Shown piece after piece: positions 40,565 through 48,836 of a DNA stretch of 64,000 nt. The notes beneath the pieces were generated by a model. It saw only the letters and a program-made list of their open reading frames with translations, was not told where the DNA came from and ran no database searches. Source of the DNA: Curtobacterium flaccumfaciens (lineage in GTDB: Bacteria > Actinomycetota > Actinomycetes > Actinomycetales > Microbacteriaceae); NCBI RefSeq assembly GCF_013359815.1, contig NZ_JABMCF010000040.1, positions 496,001-560,000 of the forward strand, given 5' to 3'. Made by a program: the position numbers and the translations under genes. Within the stretch, counting starts at the first letter, position 1. Each line of letters opens with the position of its first letter.

Positions 40565-41808
40565 CGGCTTGCCCCGTCGGCCGTCGGCTGCGACGTGGTC
40601 GCGGTGGGCCGGGTGGGCAGACTGACGGCGACGCGGAAGCCGCCGTCCGGGTCCGGTCCGTGGTCGATGGTGCCGCGGAGCGCGGCGACCCGCTCGCGCA
40701 TGCCCGCCAGACCGAAGCCGCCGTCGTCCGGCGGCGCACCGGGCACGCTGCCGGCCGGTGGCGCGGCGTTGGCGACCTCGACCGTGAGGGCCGACCCGTG
40801 CCTCCCGACCGTCACGACGGTGGTCGCACCGGGCGCGTGCCGGGCGACGTTGCCGAGCGCCTCCTGCACGACCCGGTACACGGCGAGCTGTGCGAGCCGG
40901 TCGACGTCGTCGAGGTCCGGGTCGAGCCCCTCGTCGAGTCGGAGCTCGACGGGGATGCCGGCCGCGCGGGTGGCCTGCACCAGTGCGGGCAGGTCGGCGA
41001 GCCGCGGCTGCGGCGCACGCTCGGCGTCGGCGTCGCCACGCAGGGTGCCGAGCAGCTGCCGCATCTCCCGCAGGGCCGTGCGCGAGGTCTCGGCGATCGC
41101 GGCGAACTCGGTGCGGGCGTCCGGCGGCAGGTCCGCGACGCGGTACGGGGCGGACTCGGCCTGCATGTGCACGACGGACATGCTGTGGGCGACGACGTCG
41201 TGGAGCTCGCGGGCGATCCGGGAGCGCTCCTCGACCGTCCGGCGTCGGGCCTGCTCGAGCTCGGTGTCCCGGCGGGCGGCGGCGAGTTCCTCGCGCACGG
41301 TCCGGCGCTGCCCGATGACGACCGCCGCGGCGGCCACGACGAGGGTGTCGCCGGCGCTCACCACGAAGCTCGTCGCCCAGACGTCGACCTGCCCCCACCG
41401 GTCGGGGGTCACGCCGATGAGCAGCAGGGTGAGCAGTGTCGCCGCGACCCAGACCACCGCGGTGAGCCGCCAGGTGGTGCGGACACCCAGCACGACGAGC
41501 AGCACGCTGAGGCCGACGATGCTCGTGACCGAGACCGGCCAGGGCCCGATGGTGCCCGGTGCCGTCAGGACCCCGAGGCCGGCGAGGGCGACGAGGTGCG
41601 CGACCGACGCCGTGCGGGGGAAGAGCGGTGCGAGGCCGATGCTCGCCGAAAGGACGGCGGTCACGAGCAACGCGAGCGGCACGGGGACGCCGTAGAACAC
41701 CGCGGTCACGGGTGCCGCGACGGCGAACAGGGACACCGCGACGACGACGAAGCCGATCTGCACGGCGGGCCGGACCCAGGTGGGTCGGGGCTTCGGGACG
41801 ACGGTCAC
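40561..41808 (-). CDS. Membrane histidine kinase, HisKA_3 (DesK/NarX-like)
   Basis: 415 aa. Several N-terminal membrane helices (for example 'VQIGFVVVAVSLFAVAAPV', 'SVTSIVGLSVLLVVLGVRT') form the sensor. The phospho-acceptor His is in 'ERSRIARELHDVVAHSMSVV', typical of HisKA_3. The ATPase domain has the N box 'VVQEALGNVARHAPGA' and the G box 'DDGGFGLAGMRERVAAL'. The GTG start overlaps the DedA stop as GTGA. No extracellular domain is seen, so it probably senses a membrane signal. Confidence 0.9.
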   Translation of the reverse strand: MTVVPKPRPTWVRPAVQIGFVVVAVSLFAVAAPVTAVFYGVPVPLALLVTAVLSASIGLAPLFPRTASVAHLVALAGLGVLTAPGTIGPWPVSVTSIVGLSVLLVVLGVRTTWRLTAVVWVAATLLTLLLIGVTPDRWGQVDVWATSFVVSAGDTLVVAAAAVVIGQRRTVREELAAARRDTELEQARRRTVEERSRIARELHDVVAHSMSVVHMQAESAPYRVADLPPDARTEFAAIAETSRTALREMRQLLGTLRGDADAERAPQPRLADLPALVQATRAAGIPVELRLDEGLDPDLDDVDRLAQLAVYRVVQEALGNVARHAPGATTVVTVGRHGSALTVEVANAAPPAGSVPGAPPDDGGFGLAGMRERVAALRGTIDHGPDPDGGFRVAVSLPTRPTATTSQPTADGASR

Positions 41809-42530
41809 TGGCGGGCGGTCTCTCCGGTCCGGGCGAGGCAGGGTTCGGGGGCGATGGCGATGGCGGTGGCTGTGGCGGGTGTGGCTGCGGTGGCTGTGGC
41901 TGCGGCTGCGGCTGCGGCGCGGGCGTCACGGGCTTCGCGCCTGCGGCTGATGGTACCGAGCACCCGGTCGACCGCGATCCCGAGCCCGGCGGCGACCACC
42001 ATCGACACCAGGGCGGCGACGATCGGTTCGTGCAGCACGCTCGACGCGGCCAGGGCGATGCCGATCGACACTGCCGACCACGCCAGCCCCGCGATCGCGC
42101 TGATCGCCAGGAACCGGCGGTAGGGCAGGCCGGTCGCGCCGGCGGTCATGTTGACCGCGACCCGGCCGACCGGGATGAAGCGCCCGGTCAGGATGAGGCT
42201 GGCGGAGCGGCGCTGCATCTGCCGCTCGGCGAACGCGAAGGCCGCCGCGATCCGTGGTCGCTTCGAACGGGCCAGCCGGGCGAACCCGATCCGGCGTCCG
42301 ATCCAGTACGCGATCGAGTCGCCGGCGATCGCTCCCAGGGCGGCGGCGACGAGCACCACGGCGAGGACGGGCTGTCCGGACGTCGCGGCGATCGCGGCGA
42401 CCGCGACCAGGGCGGACTCGCTCGGCACCGGCGGGAAGAAGCCGTCCACCAGGCACAGGACGAAGAGGACGACGTAGACGAGCGGACTCGCGGCCAGCTC
42501 GACGACGAGCGGGGTGATCTGGTCGAACAC
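41805..42530 (-). CDS. DedA-family (VTT domain) membrane protein
   Basis: 241 aa. The DedA core is present: 'VDGFFPPVPSESALVAVAAI', 'LGAIAGDSIAYWIGRRIGF', 'LILTGRFIPVGRVAVNMTAG' (conserved Arg and Gly-rich re-entrant loop). Members act in lipid carrier recycling (undecaprenyl phosphate in some) and membrane homeostasis. The last 50 residues are low complexity (repeated Ala/Thr), encoded by an imperfect GGCTGTGGCTGCGG array at 41855-41925. The GTG start at 42530 has GGGAGGGAG upstream. It heads the DedA-kinase-regulator operon, beside the glycan genes. Confidence 0.87.
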   Translation of the reverse strand: MFDQITPLVVELAASPLVYVVLFVLCLVDGFFPPVPSESALVAVAAIAATSGQPVLAVVLVAAALGAIAGDSIAYWIGRRIGFARLARSKRPRIAAAFAFAERQMQRRSASLILTGRFIPVGRVAVNMTAGATGLPYRRFLAISAIAGLAWSAVSIGIALAASSVLHEPIVAALVSMVVAAGLGIAVDRVLGTISRRREARDARAAAAAAATATAATPATATAIAIAPEPCLARTGETARQ

Positions 42531-42623
42531 GGGGTGCTCCCTCCCGCCGACGGAACTCGCCGACGAGGACGACGCTACGGAGCCGACGCGCGCTGGCCAT
42601 CCCGCGGCGGTCTCGACCACCCC

Positions 42624-43508
42624 CTACCGCGGTATGACGTTCCCGTCCGCGAAGACCACGTCGGGTGCGTCGACACGGCGGTCGAGGACGGTGGTCGGGG
42701 CTTCCAGGTGCACGGCACCCGAGGGCATGATGCCCGCACCGCCGAACCGTTCCATCACCCGCCACTGCGCGACGACGTCCTCGCCGGCGTGGTCGGGCGG
42801 CAGGGTGTCCCAGAACCGGAAGCCGCCGACCTCCTCGAGCGCACGGCGGTCGTACAGCGCGCAGGCGCCGACCCATGCGACGCGGTAGGGCACCCACTCG
42901 CCGGGGTGCAGGTCGAGGTCGGCGGCGACGTGCGTCGGGTTCGCGGCGTTGTGCAGTGACCAGCGGTCGAAGCCGGGGGTCCCGCGGCGCACCACCTCGG
43001 GCACGACGGGGCCGTCCCACCGTTCGAACACCGAGGTCTCGTGCGGGCGGCGGTCCTGCAGGTACGACAGGCCCTGCACGGCGCTGCCGACGAACCCGCA
43101 GCCCAGGGTGCGGAGCGCGTCGAGCATCCGCGCGATCGACCCCGGCTCGAGCCAGACGTCGTCGTCGAGGAACAGCACCGCAGGTGCCTGGGCGTGGTTG
43201 AGCAGGAACTGCCGGTGCTCTGCCAGGCCACGCCGTTCCGGGTGGGTGAGGAGCGTGACGGGGCGGCCCTGCGCCTCCAGGACGCGGAGCATCGCGGCGA
43301 CCGCCGGCGCGCTGGCGGCGTCTCCGTCCGCGGACTGGTCGCTCAGCACGACGCGCAGGTCGACGTCGGTCTGGGCGGCGAGGCCGGCGAGCGTCGTGGC
43401 GAGCTCGGCCGGCCTGCCGACGGTCGGGATGAGCACGTCGACGTCGACCGTGCTCGTGTCCGCTGGATCGGGGGCCTTCGCCCAGGACCCGGACCAGCGG
43501 GCGGTCAC
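42624..43508 (-). CDS. Glycosyltransferase family 2
   Basis: 294 aa, GT-A fold. 'VDVLIPTVGRPAELATTLAG' opens the nucleotide-binding domain, and 'APAVLFLDDDVWLEPGSIAR' carries the DxD-type metal motif (DDD). 'RGLAEHRQFLLNHA' is the typical third block. The acceptor half is less conserved. No membrane helix. The GTG start overlaps the upstream hldE stop (GTGA), so it belongs to an ALDH-hldE-GT2 operon and likely extends a heptose-containing glycan. Confidence 0.88.
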   Translation of the reverse strand: MTARWSGSWAKAPDPADTSTVDVDVLIPTVGRPAELATTLAGLAAQTDVDLRVVLSDQSADGDAASAPAVAAMLRVLEAQGRPVTLLTHPERRGLAEHRQFLLNHAQAPAVLFLDDDVWLEPGSIARMLDALRTLGCGFVGSAVQGLSYLQDRRPHETSVFERWDGPVVPEVVRRGTPGFDRWSLHNAANPTHVAADLDLHPGEWVPYRVAWVGACALYDRRALEEVGGFRFWDTLPPDHAGEDVVAQWRVMERFGGAGIMPSGAVHLEAPTTVLDRRVDAPDVVFADGNVIPR

Positions 43509-44998
43509 GGTGCCGGGTCCGGTTCGGGCCGCGCAGCGGCTTCGCGGATCCGGCGCACGACGGCGCTGGTGGAGTGCTCGGGCACGTAGTCGACCATGAC
43601 GACCTCGCCGCCGTAGCCGCGCACGACCTCGGTCTCGGTCAGCATCTCGGGGGAGTAGTCGCCGCCCTTGACGTAGACCTCGGGGCGCAACCGTTCGATG
43701 AGCGGGATGGGGGTGTCCGTCGCGAACACCGTCACCAGGTCGACGCAGGCCAGCGCGGCGAGCACGCCGGCGCGGTCCTCGGCCGGGTTGATCGGCCGCT
43801 CCGGGCCCTTCAGCCGGCGCACCGAGTCGTCGTCGTTCAGCGCGACGACGAGCAGGTCGCCCAGGTCACGGGCCTGGCGCAGGTACGTGGTGTGCCCGCG
43901 GTGCACGACGTCGAAGCAGCCGTTCGTGAAGACGACGCGGCGGCCCGCCTGGCGAGCGGCCTCGACGGCGGTGGCGAGCTCGTCGTGGTCGACGACGGTC
44001 GCCGCCGGCGCGGTCACCGAGTCGAGCAGGGCCGCGGCGCTGCAGACGGACGTGCCGGCCTCGCGGACCACGACGTCGGCAGCGGCCTGGGCGACGGTGA
44101 CGGCATCGCGGAGGGGTGCCTGCACGGCGAGGGCGACGGTTGCGGCGGCACAGAAGGTGTCACCGGCGCCGGAGGCCTGCTGCTCCGAGGCGGGCGTCGC
44201 ACGCGTGCGGAACCCCTGGTCGGAGCCGGGCTCGAGCAGCACGGTGCCGTCGCGGTCGAGCGTGACCACCGCGGCACGGGCGCCACTGCGGGCGAGCACG
44301 TCGGCGCGGGCTGCGACGACGGTGCCGACGCGGTCGGAACCGGTGCCGAGCTCCGTGCCGAGCAGTGCGGCGGTCTCACCGGCGTTCGGCGTGACGAGGT
44401 CGGGGTGCAGCGCGGCCCAGCGGGTCAGGTCGTGCGCGTCGACCACGACGGCGCCGGGGCGGTCACGGTCGAGCATCGGCACGACGTCCTCGGCGCGGAC
44501 GCCCAGGCCGTAGTCGCACACGACGGCGGCGTCGGCGCACCGGACGGCACGGGCCACCGAGCGGGCGAGGCGTTCGCCGTGCTCGGCGGTCGGGGTCGCG
44601 GCGAGCTCGTCGACCCGGACCACGACGCGGTCACCGCCGACCACGCGCGACTTCGTCGTGGTGCGGGCACCGGGGATCTCGACCAGGAACGACGTGTCGA
44701 CGCCGGCAGCCTCGAGCCGCTGGCGCAGGACCTCACCGGCCTCGTCGTCACCGATGAGCCCCACCATGCGGACCCGGGCGCCGAGGGCGCGGGCGTTCAC
44801 GGCCGTGTTCGCCGCGCCGCCCGGCACCGCGATGGTCTCGGTGACGCGGACGACGGGGGCCGGCGCCTCGCGGGAGACCCGCTCGGCCTCGCCGACGGTC
44901 CAGCGGTCCAGGATGCAGTCGCCGATGACGACGACGAGGGGTTCGCGGTCGTCGATCGTGGCGACGAGGTCACGGACCAGCCGGACGTCGGCGGTCAT
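43505..44998 (-). CDS. hldE: Bifunctional heptose-7-phosphate kinase / heptose-1-phosphate adenylyltransferase, copy 1
   Basis: Makes heptose 1,7-bisphosphate and, after GmhB removes the 7-phosphate, ADP-D-glycero-D-manno-heptose. 497 aa, the size of E. coli HldE. Kinase (PfkB) domain 1-310: 'AERVSREAPAPVVRV', 'AVPGGAANTAVNARALGA', 'VVCDYGLGV' and active site 'ASGAGDTFCAAATVAL'. Adenylyltransferase domain 350-497: 'VFTNGCFDVVHRGHTTYLRQ' (HxGH motif) and 'RLRPEVYVKGGDY'. Both sites look complete. ATGA overlap with the aldehyde dehydrogenase gene upstream. Confidence 0.9.
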   Translation of the reverse strand: MTADVRLVRDLVATIDDREPLVVVIGDCILDRWTVGEAERVSREAPAPVVRVTETIAVPGGAANTAVNARALGARVRMVGLIGDDEAGEVLRQRLEAAGVDTSFLVEIPGARTTTKSRVVGGDRVVVRVDELAATPTAEHGERLARSVARAVRCADAAVVCDYGLGVRAEDVVPMLDRDRPGAVVVDAHDLTRWAALHPDLVTPNAGETAALLGTELGTGSDRVGTVVAARADVLARSGARAAVVTLDRDGTVLLEPGSDQGFRTRATPASEQQASGAGDTFCAAATVALAVQAPLRDAVTVAQAAADVVVREAGTSVCSAAALLDSVTAPAATVVDHDELATAVEAARQAGRRVVFTNGCFDVVHRGHTTYLRQARDLGDLLVVALNDDDSVRRLKGPERPINPAEDRAGVLAALACVDLVTVFATDTPIPLIERLRPEVYVKGGDYSPEMLTETEVVRGYGGEVVMVDYVPEHSTSAVVRRIREAAARPEPDPAP

Positions 44999-46521
44999 CG
45001 GGTGCCTCCCACGGTGTCGGCGCTGCCGGCGGTGGCGCCGGCAGCGGCTGCGGGGCCGGCGGTGCCTGCTGCGGCGCCGGTGCTGCTGGTGGCTGCGCTG
45101 CTGCTGTCTGCTGCCGTCGACGGCTCGGCGGTGCGGCGCGGCGGGGCTGCCTCGAGGTGCACCACCGTCGTGGTCGTCATCTCGTCGAGCAGGTGCGGGC
45201 CGTACCCGAACCCGGCGCCCGAGGCACCGCGGGGCTGGGCGCTGCCGCCCGGAGCGCCACCGAACACGGCGTTCACCTTGACGGTGCCCACGGGCAGTTC
45301 GGCCGCGGCGCGGAGCGCGTGCGCGGTGTCGTTCGTGAGCACCGTGGCCGCGAGGCCGTAGCGGTCGGCCGCGGCGAGCCGGAGGCCCTCCGCGAAGTCC
45401 GACACGATGCGCACCGGAGCGATCGGGCCGAAGGTCTCCTCGGTCAGCACGAGCATGTCGTCCGTGCAGTCGGTCAGGACGGTCGCCGGGTAGAACGATC
45501 CGAGCCCGCCGGGCGTGACGCCGCCGGTCCGGGCCGAGGCGCCGCGGGCGATCGCGTCATCGACGTGGTGCTGCACGAGCTCGCGCAGCCGGTCGTCCAC
45601 GAGCGGCCCGAACTCGGCGGCGGGTGCGGCCGTGCGGCGCTCCGCCTCGGCGACGAGCGCGGCGACGAAGGGCTCGGCGACGTCCTGGTGCACGTACACC
45701 CGCTCGACGCTGGTGCAGATCTGGCCGGTGTTCGCGAACGCGCCGAGGGCGACCTGTGCGGCGGCCCACTCCGGGTCGACGTCGGCGTCGACGATGACCG
45801 GGTCGTTGCCGCCGTTCTCGCGGATGACGTGGGCGCGGGTGGTCGCGGCCACCTCGCTCAGGCGGTCGCCGGTCGCGGTCGACCCGACGTGCGCGTAGAC
45901 GTCGGTGCCCTCCTGCGCCAGGAGCAGCTCGCCGGTGGTCGCGTCGCCGTCGACACCGATGAGCACGCCGTCCGGCAGGACCTCGGCGAGCAGCGCGTTG
46001 AGTCGGGCGAAGGTCGCCGGGCAGCGTTCGCTGCCCTTGTGCACGACGGTGTTGCCCGTGACGATCGCTGCGCCGAGGATCCCGCAGGCCACGGCGACCG
46101 GGTCGTTCCACGGCGTCAGGGCGAGCACCACGCCGCGCGGGTGCGGCACCGACCAGTCGGCGGCACCGAACTGCCCGCGCAGGGCCTCACCGCGGTGCAC
46201 CGGCCCGAGCTCGGCGTACTGCACGAGCGTGCCGATGCCGGCCTCGACCCCACCGAGGGCGTCGCCGGGCACCTTGCCGGTCTCGCGGGTGTTCAGGTCC
46301 GCCAGCTCCTGCGCGTGCGCACGGAGGTGTTCGGCTGCGGCGTGCAGCAGAGCACCGCGCTCGGCCGGCGCGGTCCGAGCCCAGGCACCGGCAGCGGCAC
46401 GGGCGCGGGCGACGGCGTTGCGGACGTCGTCCTCGGTCGAGCGGCGCACGGTGGACGCGATCGATCCGTTCACGGGGTCGGTCACCACGAGGTCGTCGGC
46501 GGCGGGGGGTGCGATCGTCAT
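44995..46521 (-). CDS. Aldehyde dehydrogenase family protein
   Basis: NAD(P)-dependent aldehyde oxidation, 508 aa. The catalytic Cys is in 'FANTGQICTSVERVYV' and the general-base Glu in 'VIRENGGNDPVIVDAD'; cofactor site 'VALTPWNDPVAVACG' and 'HVGSTATGDRLSEV'. The last about 50 residues are an unusual Ala/Gly/Thr tail absent from the family. AAGGAC precedes the ATG. It heads a three-gene operon with hldE copy 1 and a GT2, which suggests the substrate is a sugar-derived aldehyde, but sequence does not fix it. Confidence 0.87.
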   Translation of the reverse strand: MTIAPPAADDLVVTDPVNGSIASTVRRSTEDDVRNAVARARAAAGAWARTAPAERGALLHAAAEHLRAHAQELADLNTRETGKVPGDALGGVEAGIGTLVQYAELGPVHRGEALRGQFGAADWSVPHPRGVVLALTPWNDPVAVACGILGAAIVTGNTVVHKGSERCPATFARLNALLAEVLPDGVLIGVDGDATTGELLLAQEGTDVYAHVGSTATGDRLSEVAATTRAHVIRENGGNDPVIVDADVDPEWAAAQVALGAFANTGQICTSVERVYVHQDVAEPFVAALVAEAERRTAAPAAEFGPLVDDRLRELVQHHVDDAIARGASARTGGVTPGGLGSFYPATVLTDCTDDMLVLTEETFGPIAPVRIVSDFAEGLRLAAADRYGLAATVLTNDTAHALRAAAELPVGTVKVNAVFGGAPGGSAQPRGASGAGFGYGPHLLDEMTTTTVVHLEAAPPRRTAEPSTAADSSSAATSSTGAAAGTAGPAAAAGATAGSADTVGGTR

Positions 46522-46655
46522 GGGGTCCTTCCGGAGGCGGGCGGGGCCTCACACGGTGCTCGTGCTCCGCTGTGTGCGGTCACGGCATCGCGCTTCTCGT
46601 CCATACGGGGGCGCTGCTGGGCGTCCGGACGGGTCCGACCGGTAGACGTGGAGCT

Positions 46656-47744
46656 GTGCAACAGATCGGTGTGGGCGGAGAACGGTTCGACGGTGTCAGC
46701 GAGATCGCGGTGCTCCGCGGCGGGGGACTGGGCGACCTGATGTTCGCCCTCCCGGCAGTCGAGGCCCTGGCCGCCGCGTACCCAGGAGCCCGGATCACGC
46801 TGCTCGGGGCACCGTCAGCGCGGCCGGTGCTCGAGGGCCGGAGCGAGGCCGTGCACGCCTACGAGGAGCTCCCCGTCGTGCCCGGCGTCCGGGACTCGGG
46901 CGAGGGCGCACCGACCGCACGGGACTTCTTCGAGCGGCTGCACGGGCGCTTCGACCTCGCTGTGCAGCTGCACGGCGGCGGCCGGAACTCGAACCCGTTC
47001 CTGCTCCGGCTCGGGGCCCGTCACACCGTGGGCACCGCCACCGAGGACGCCGAGGTCCTGGAGCGCTGGGTCCGCTACGTCTACTACCAGCACGAGGTCG
47101 TCCGGGCGCTCGAGGTGGCCTCGCTCGCCGGCGCCGAACCGGTCACCCTCGACCCCCGACTGCACGTCCCCGAGGCCACGCGGGCCGGGGTCCGGCAGCG
47201 CCTCGGCGTCCGCGGACGACTCGTCGCGATCCACCCCGGTGCCACCGACCCGCGTCGCCGCTGGAGCCCCTCGCGCTTCGCCGAGGTCGCCCGTGCCCGG
47301 CTCGCCGCCGGGGACGACGTGGTGCTCGTGGGTGACGACTCGGACGTGCCGGCGGCGTCCGCCATCGTCGCTTCGCTGCCGCTGGAGCTGCGGGAGCGTC
47401 TGCACGACCTCACCGGGTCACTGCCGCTCCGTGAGCTCCCCGACGTCCTCGCCGCTGCCGACGTCATGGTCGGCGACGACTCCGGCCCGCGGCACCTCGC
47501 CGTTGCCGTGGGCACCCCGACCGTCGGCGTGTTCTGGTTCGGCAACGTGATCAACGCCGGGCCGTTCGACCGCGGTCGGCACCGCGTGCACCTGTCCTTC
47601 GTGACGCAGTGCCCGGTCTGCGGCATCGACGTCACCCAGGTCGGCTGGACCGCCGAGCGGTGCGAGCACGACCCGTCCTACGTGGACCAGGTCGAGCCGG
47701 AGGCCGTCCTCGCCGACGTCGAGGACCTGCTCCGCACGACCTGA
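46656..47744 (+). CDS. Glycosyltransferase family 9 (heptosyltransferase-like), A
   Basis: 362 aa, GT-B fold. 'VLRGGGLGDLMFALPAVEAL' is the GT9 N-terminal signature. 'VAIHPGATDPRRRWSPSRFA' and 'VGDDSGPRHLAVAVGTPTVG' are the ADP-sugar binding blocks. The C-terminus has Cys pairs ('QCPVCGIDVTQ', 'RCEHDPSYVD') as in heptosyltransferases. It is divergent from the aldehyde dehydrogenase gene. The GTG start at 46656 has GGAG just upstream. ADP-heptose is the most likely donor given the neighbours. Confidence 0.87.
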   Translation: MQQIGVGGERFDGVSEIAVLRGGGLGDLMFALPAVEALAAAYPGARITLLGAPSARPVLEGRSEAVHAYEELPVVPGVRDSGEGAPTARDFFERLHGRFDLAVQLHGGGRNSNPFLLRLGARHTVGTATEDAEVLERWVRYVYYQHEVVRALEVASLAGAEPVTLDPRLHVPEATRAGVRQRLGVRGRLVAIHPGATDPRRRWSPSRFAEVARARLAAGDDVVLVGDDSDVPAASAIVASLPLELRERLHDLTGSLPLRELPDVLAAADVMVGDDSGPRHLAVAVGTPTVGVFWFGNVINAGPFDRGRHRVHLSFVTQCPVCGIDVTQVGWTAERCEHDPSYVDQVEPEAVLADVEDLLRTT

Positions 47745-47765
47745 CGCTGTGCGCGGCACCACAAG

Positions 47766-47838
47766 CGCTCGGTGCGAGGTTCCCCACTCCGTGCGACGCT
47801 CCGGCCCTCGCACGGAGTGCGGAAGCTCGCACCGAGCG
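47766..47838. repeat. 73-bp hairpin element, copy 1
   Basis: 31-nt arms (CGCTCGGTGCGAG.. and ..CTCGCACCGAGCG) with two mismatches around an 11-nt loop, downstream of a GT9 gene. First of four hairpins in the 325-nt gap to 48069, which has no gene. Confidence 0.8.
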
Positions 47839-47857
47839 GTGAACGCGACCGTCGGAC

Positions 47858-47899
47858 GGCCTGGAGGCGCGGTGCCAGCCCGGCACGCGCCTCCAGGCC
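47858..47899. repeat. GGCCTGGAGGCGC hairpin
   Basis: GGCCTGGAGGCGCGGTGCC pairs with GGCACGCGCCTCCAGGCC with one bulge. It resembles the terminator-like family at 21655/39833/48008 and the partial hairpins in the 6.5-kb repeats. Confidence 0.75.
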
Positions 47900-47919
47900 G
47901 CGCCGTGGCGCGTCACGAG

Positions 47920-47992
47920 CGCCCGGTGCCAGGTTCCACACTCCGTGGCACGCTCCGGCCCTCGCACGGAGTGCGGAAGCCCGCACCTGCGC
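47920..47992. repeat. 73-bp hairpin element, copy 2
   Basis: Second copy of the 47766 element with the same loop (CGCTCCGGCCC) and right arm TCGCACGGAGTGCGGAAG. Its outer arms are more diverged, so only the inner stem pairs well. Confidence 0.7.
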
Positions 47993-48007
47993 CCGGCACA
48001 CGCACAC

Positions 48008-48045
48008 ACGGGAGGCGCGGTGCCAGCCGGCACCGCGCCTCCCGT
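48008..48045. terminator. Palindrome, terminator-like, family GACGGGAGGC
   Basis: ACGGGAGGCGCGGTGCC..GGCACCGCGCCTCCCGT, one mismatch next to the centre, between convergent GT9 and SDR genes. A variant of the palindromes at 21655 and 39833 with compensating C-to-G changes on both arms. Confidence 0.75.
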
Positions 48046-48069
48046 CCGTCAGCGGCAAGCGGCGAGCGG

Positions 48070-48774
48070 CTACGGCCAGCTCGGCTCCGTCGCCGGCATG
48101 ATCGACAGCTCGCGGATCTCGCAGCCGGCCGGCTGCGACAGCGCGAAGATGATCGAGTTCGCGACGTACTCCGGCTCGATGAGCTGCGCGTCCGGGCCCG
48201 GCTTGTACTGCTCGGTCCGGTCGGCGAAGAAGTTCGTGCGCATCCCGGCGGGGATGATGTTGGTCACGCCGATGCGACCGGCGGTCTCGGCGGCCAGCGC
48301 CTGCGAGAACCCACGGACGCCGAACTTCGACGCCGAGTACGCGGTGCCGTCGCCGACGCCGCGCAGGGCGAGCGACGACGAGATCGTGACGACGCGGCCG
48401 TGCGTGGCCTCGAGGGCGGGCAGGGCGGCGCGCACGGTCGAGGCGGTGCCGATCAGGTTGACGCCGACGATCTGCTCCCACTTGCCGGACGAGATCGCGT
48501 CGATCGGGGCGGGGGTGTCGATGCCCGCGGCGGTGACGACGGCGTCGAGGCCACCGTGCCGCTCGGCGGCGTCACGGACCGCCTGCTCGACGGCGTCGGT
48601 GTCCGAGACGTCCACGGCGACGGCGTCGACGCCCTCGGGGACGGCGTCGATCCGCAGGTCGAGGACGATCGGGGTGCCGCCGGCCTCGGTGACGGCGGCC
48701 ACGACGGCGGCGCCGAGTCCGGAGGCGCCGCCGGTGACGAGGACGCGGCCGATGGGGGTGGTGGGGACGGGCAT
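48070..48774 (-). CDS. Short-chain dehydrogenase/reductase (SDR)
   Basis: 234 aa, classical SDR. NAD(P) loop 'VLVTGGASGLGAAVVAAVTE', 'VVTAAGIDTPAPID' (NAG-like), and catalytic Ser/Tyr/Lys in 'VVTISSSLALRG' and 'GTAYSASKFGVRGFSQAL'. The short length and YxxxK layout are not those of extended-SDR epimerases such as HldD, so it is not an obvious heptose 6-epimerase. AAAGGAC precedes the ATG at 48774. It lies 62 nt downstream of hldE copy 2 in the same operon; substrate unknown. Confidence 0.88.
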   Translation of the reverse strand: MPVPTTPIGRVLVTGGASGLGAAVVAAVTEAGGTPIVLDLRIDAVPEGVDAVAVDVSDTDAVEQAVRDAAERHGGLDAVVTAAGIDTPAPIDAISSGKWEQIVGVNLIGTASTVRAALPALEATHGRVVTISSSLALRGVGDGTAYSASKFGVRGFSQALAAETAGRIGVTNIIPAGMRTNFFADRTEQYKPGPDAQLIEPEYVANSIIFALSQPAGCEIRELSIMPATEPSWP

Positions 48775-48836
48775 GGATGTCCTTTGCGTAGTGGAGCGGG
48801 AAGTGGTCGAGCTGGTGTGGAACGGCGAGCGAACGC

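Noticed and set aside
48070-48774. SDR as the missing heptose epimerase HldD
   Set aside because: It is a 234-aa classical SDR; HldD is an extended SDR of about 310 aa with a different layout.
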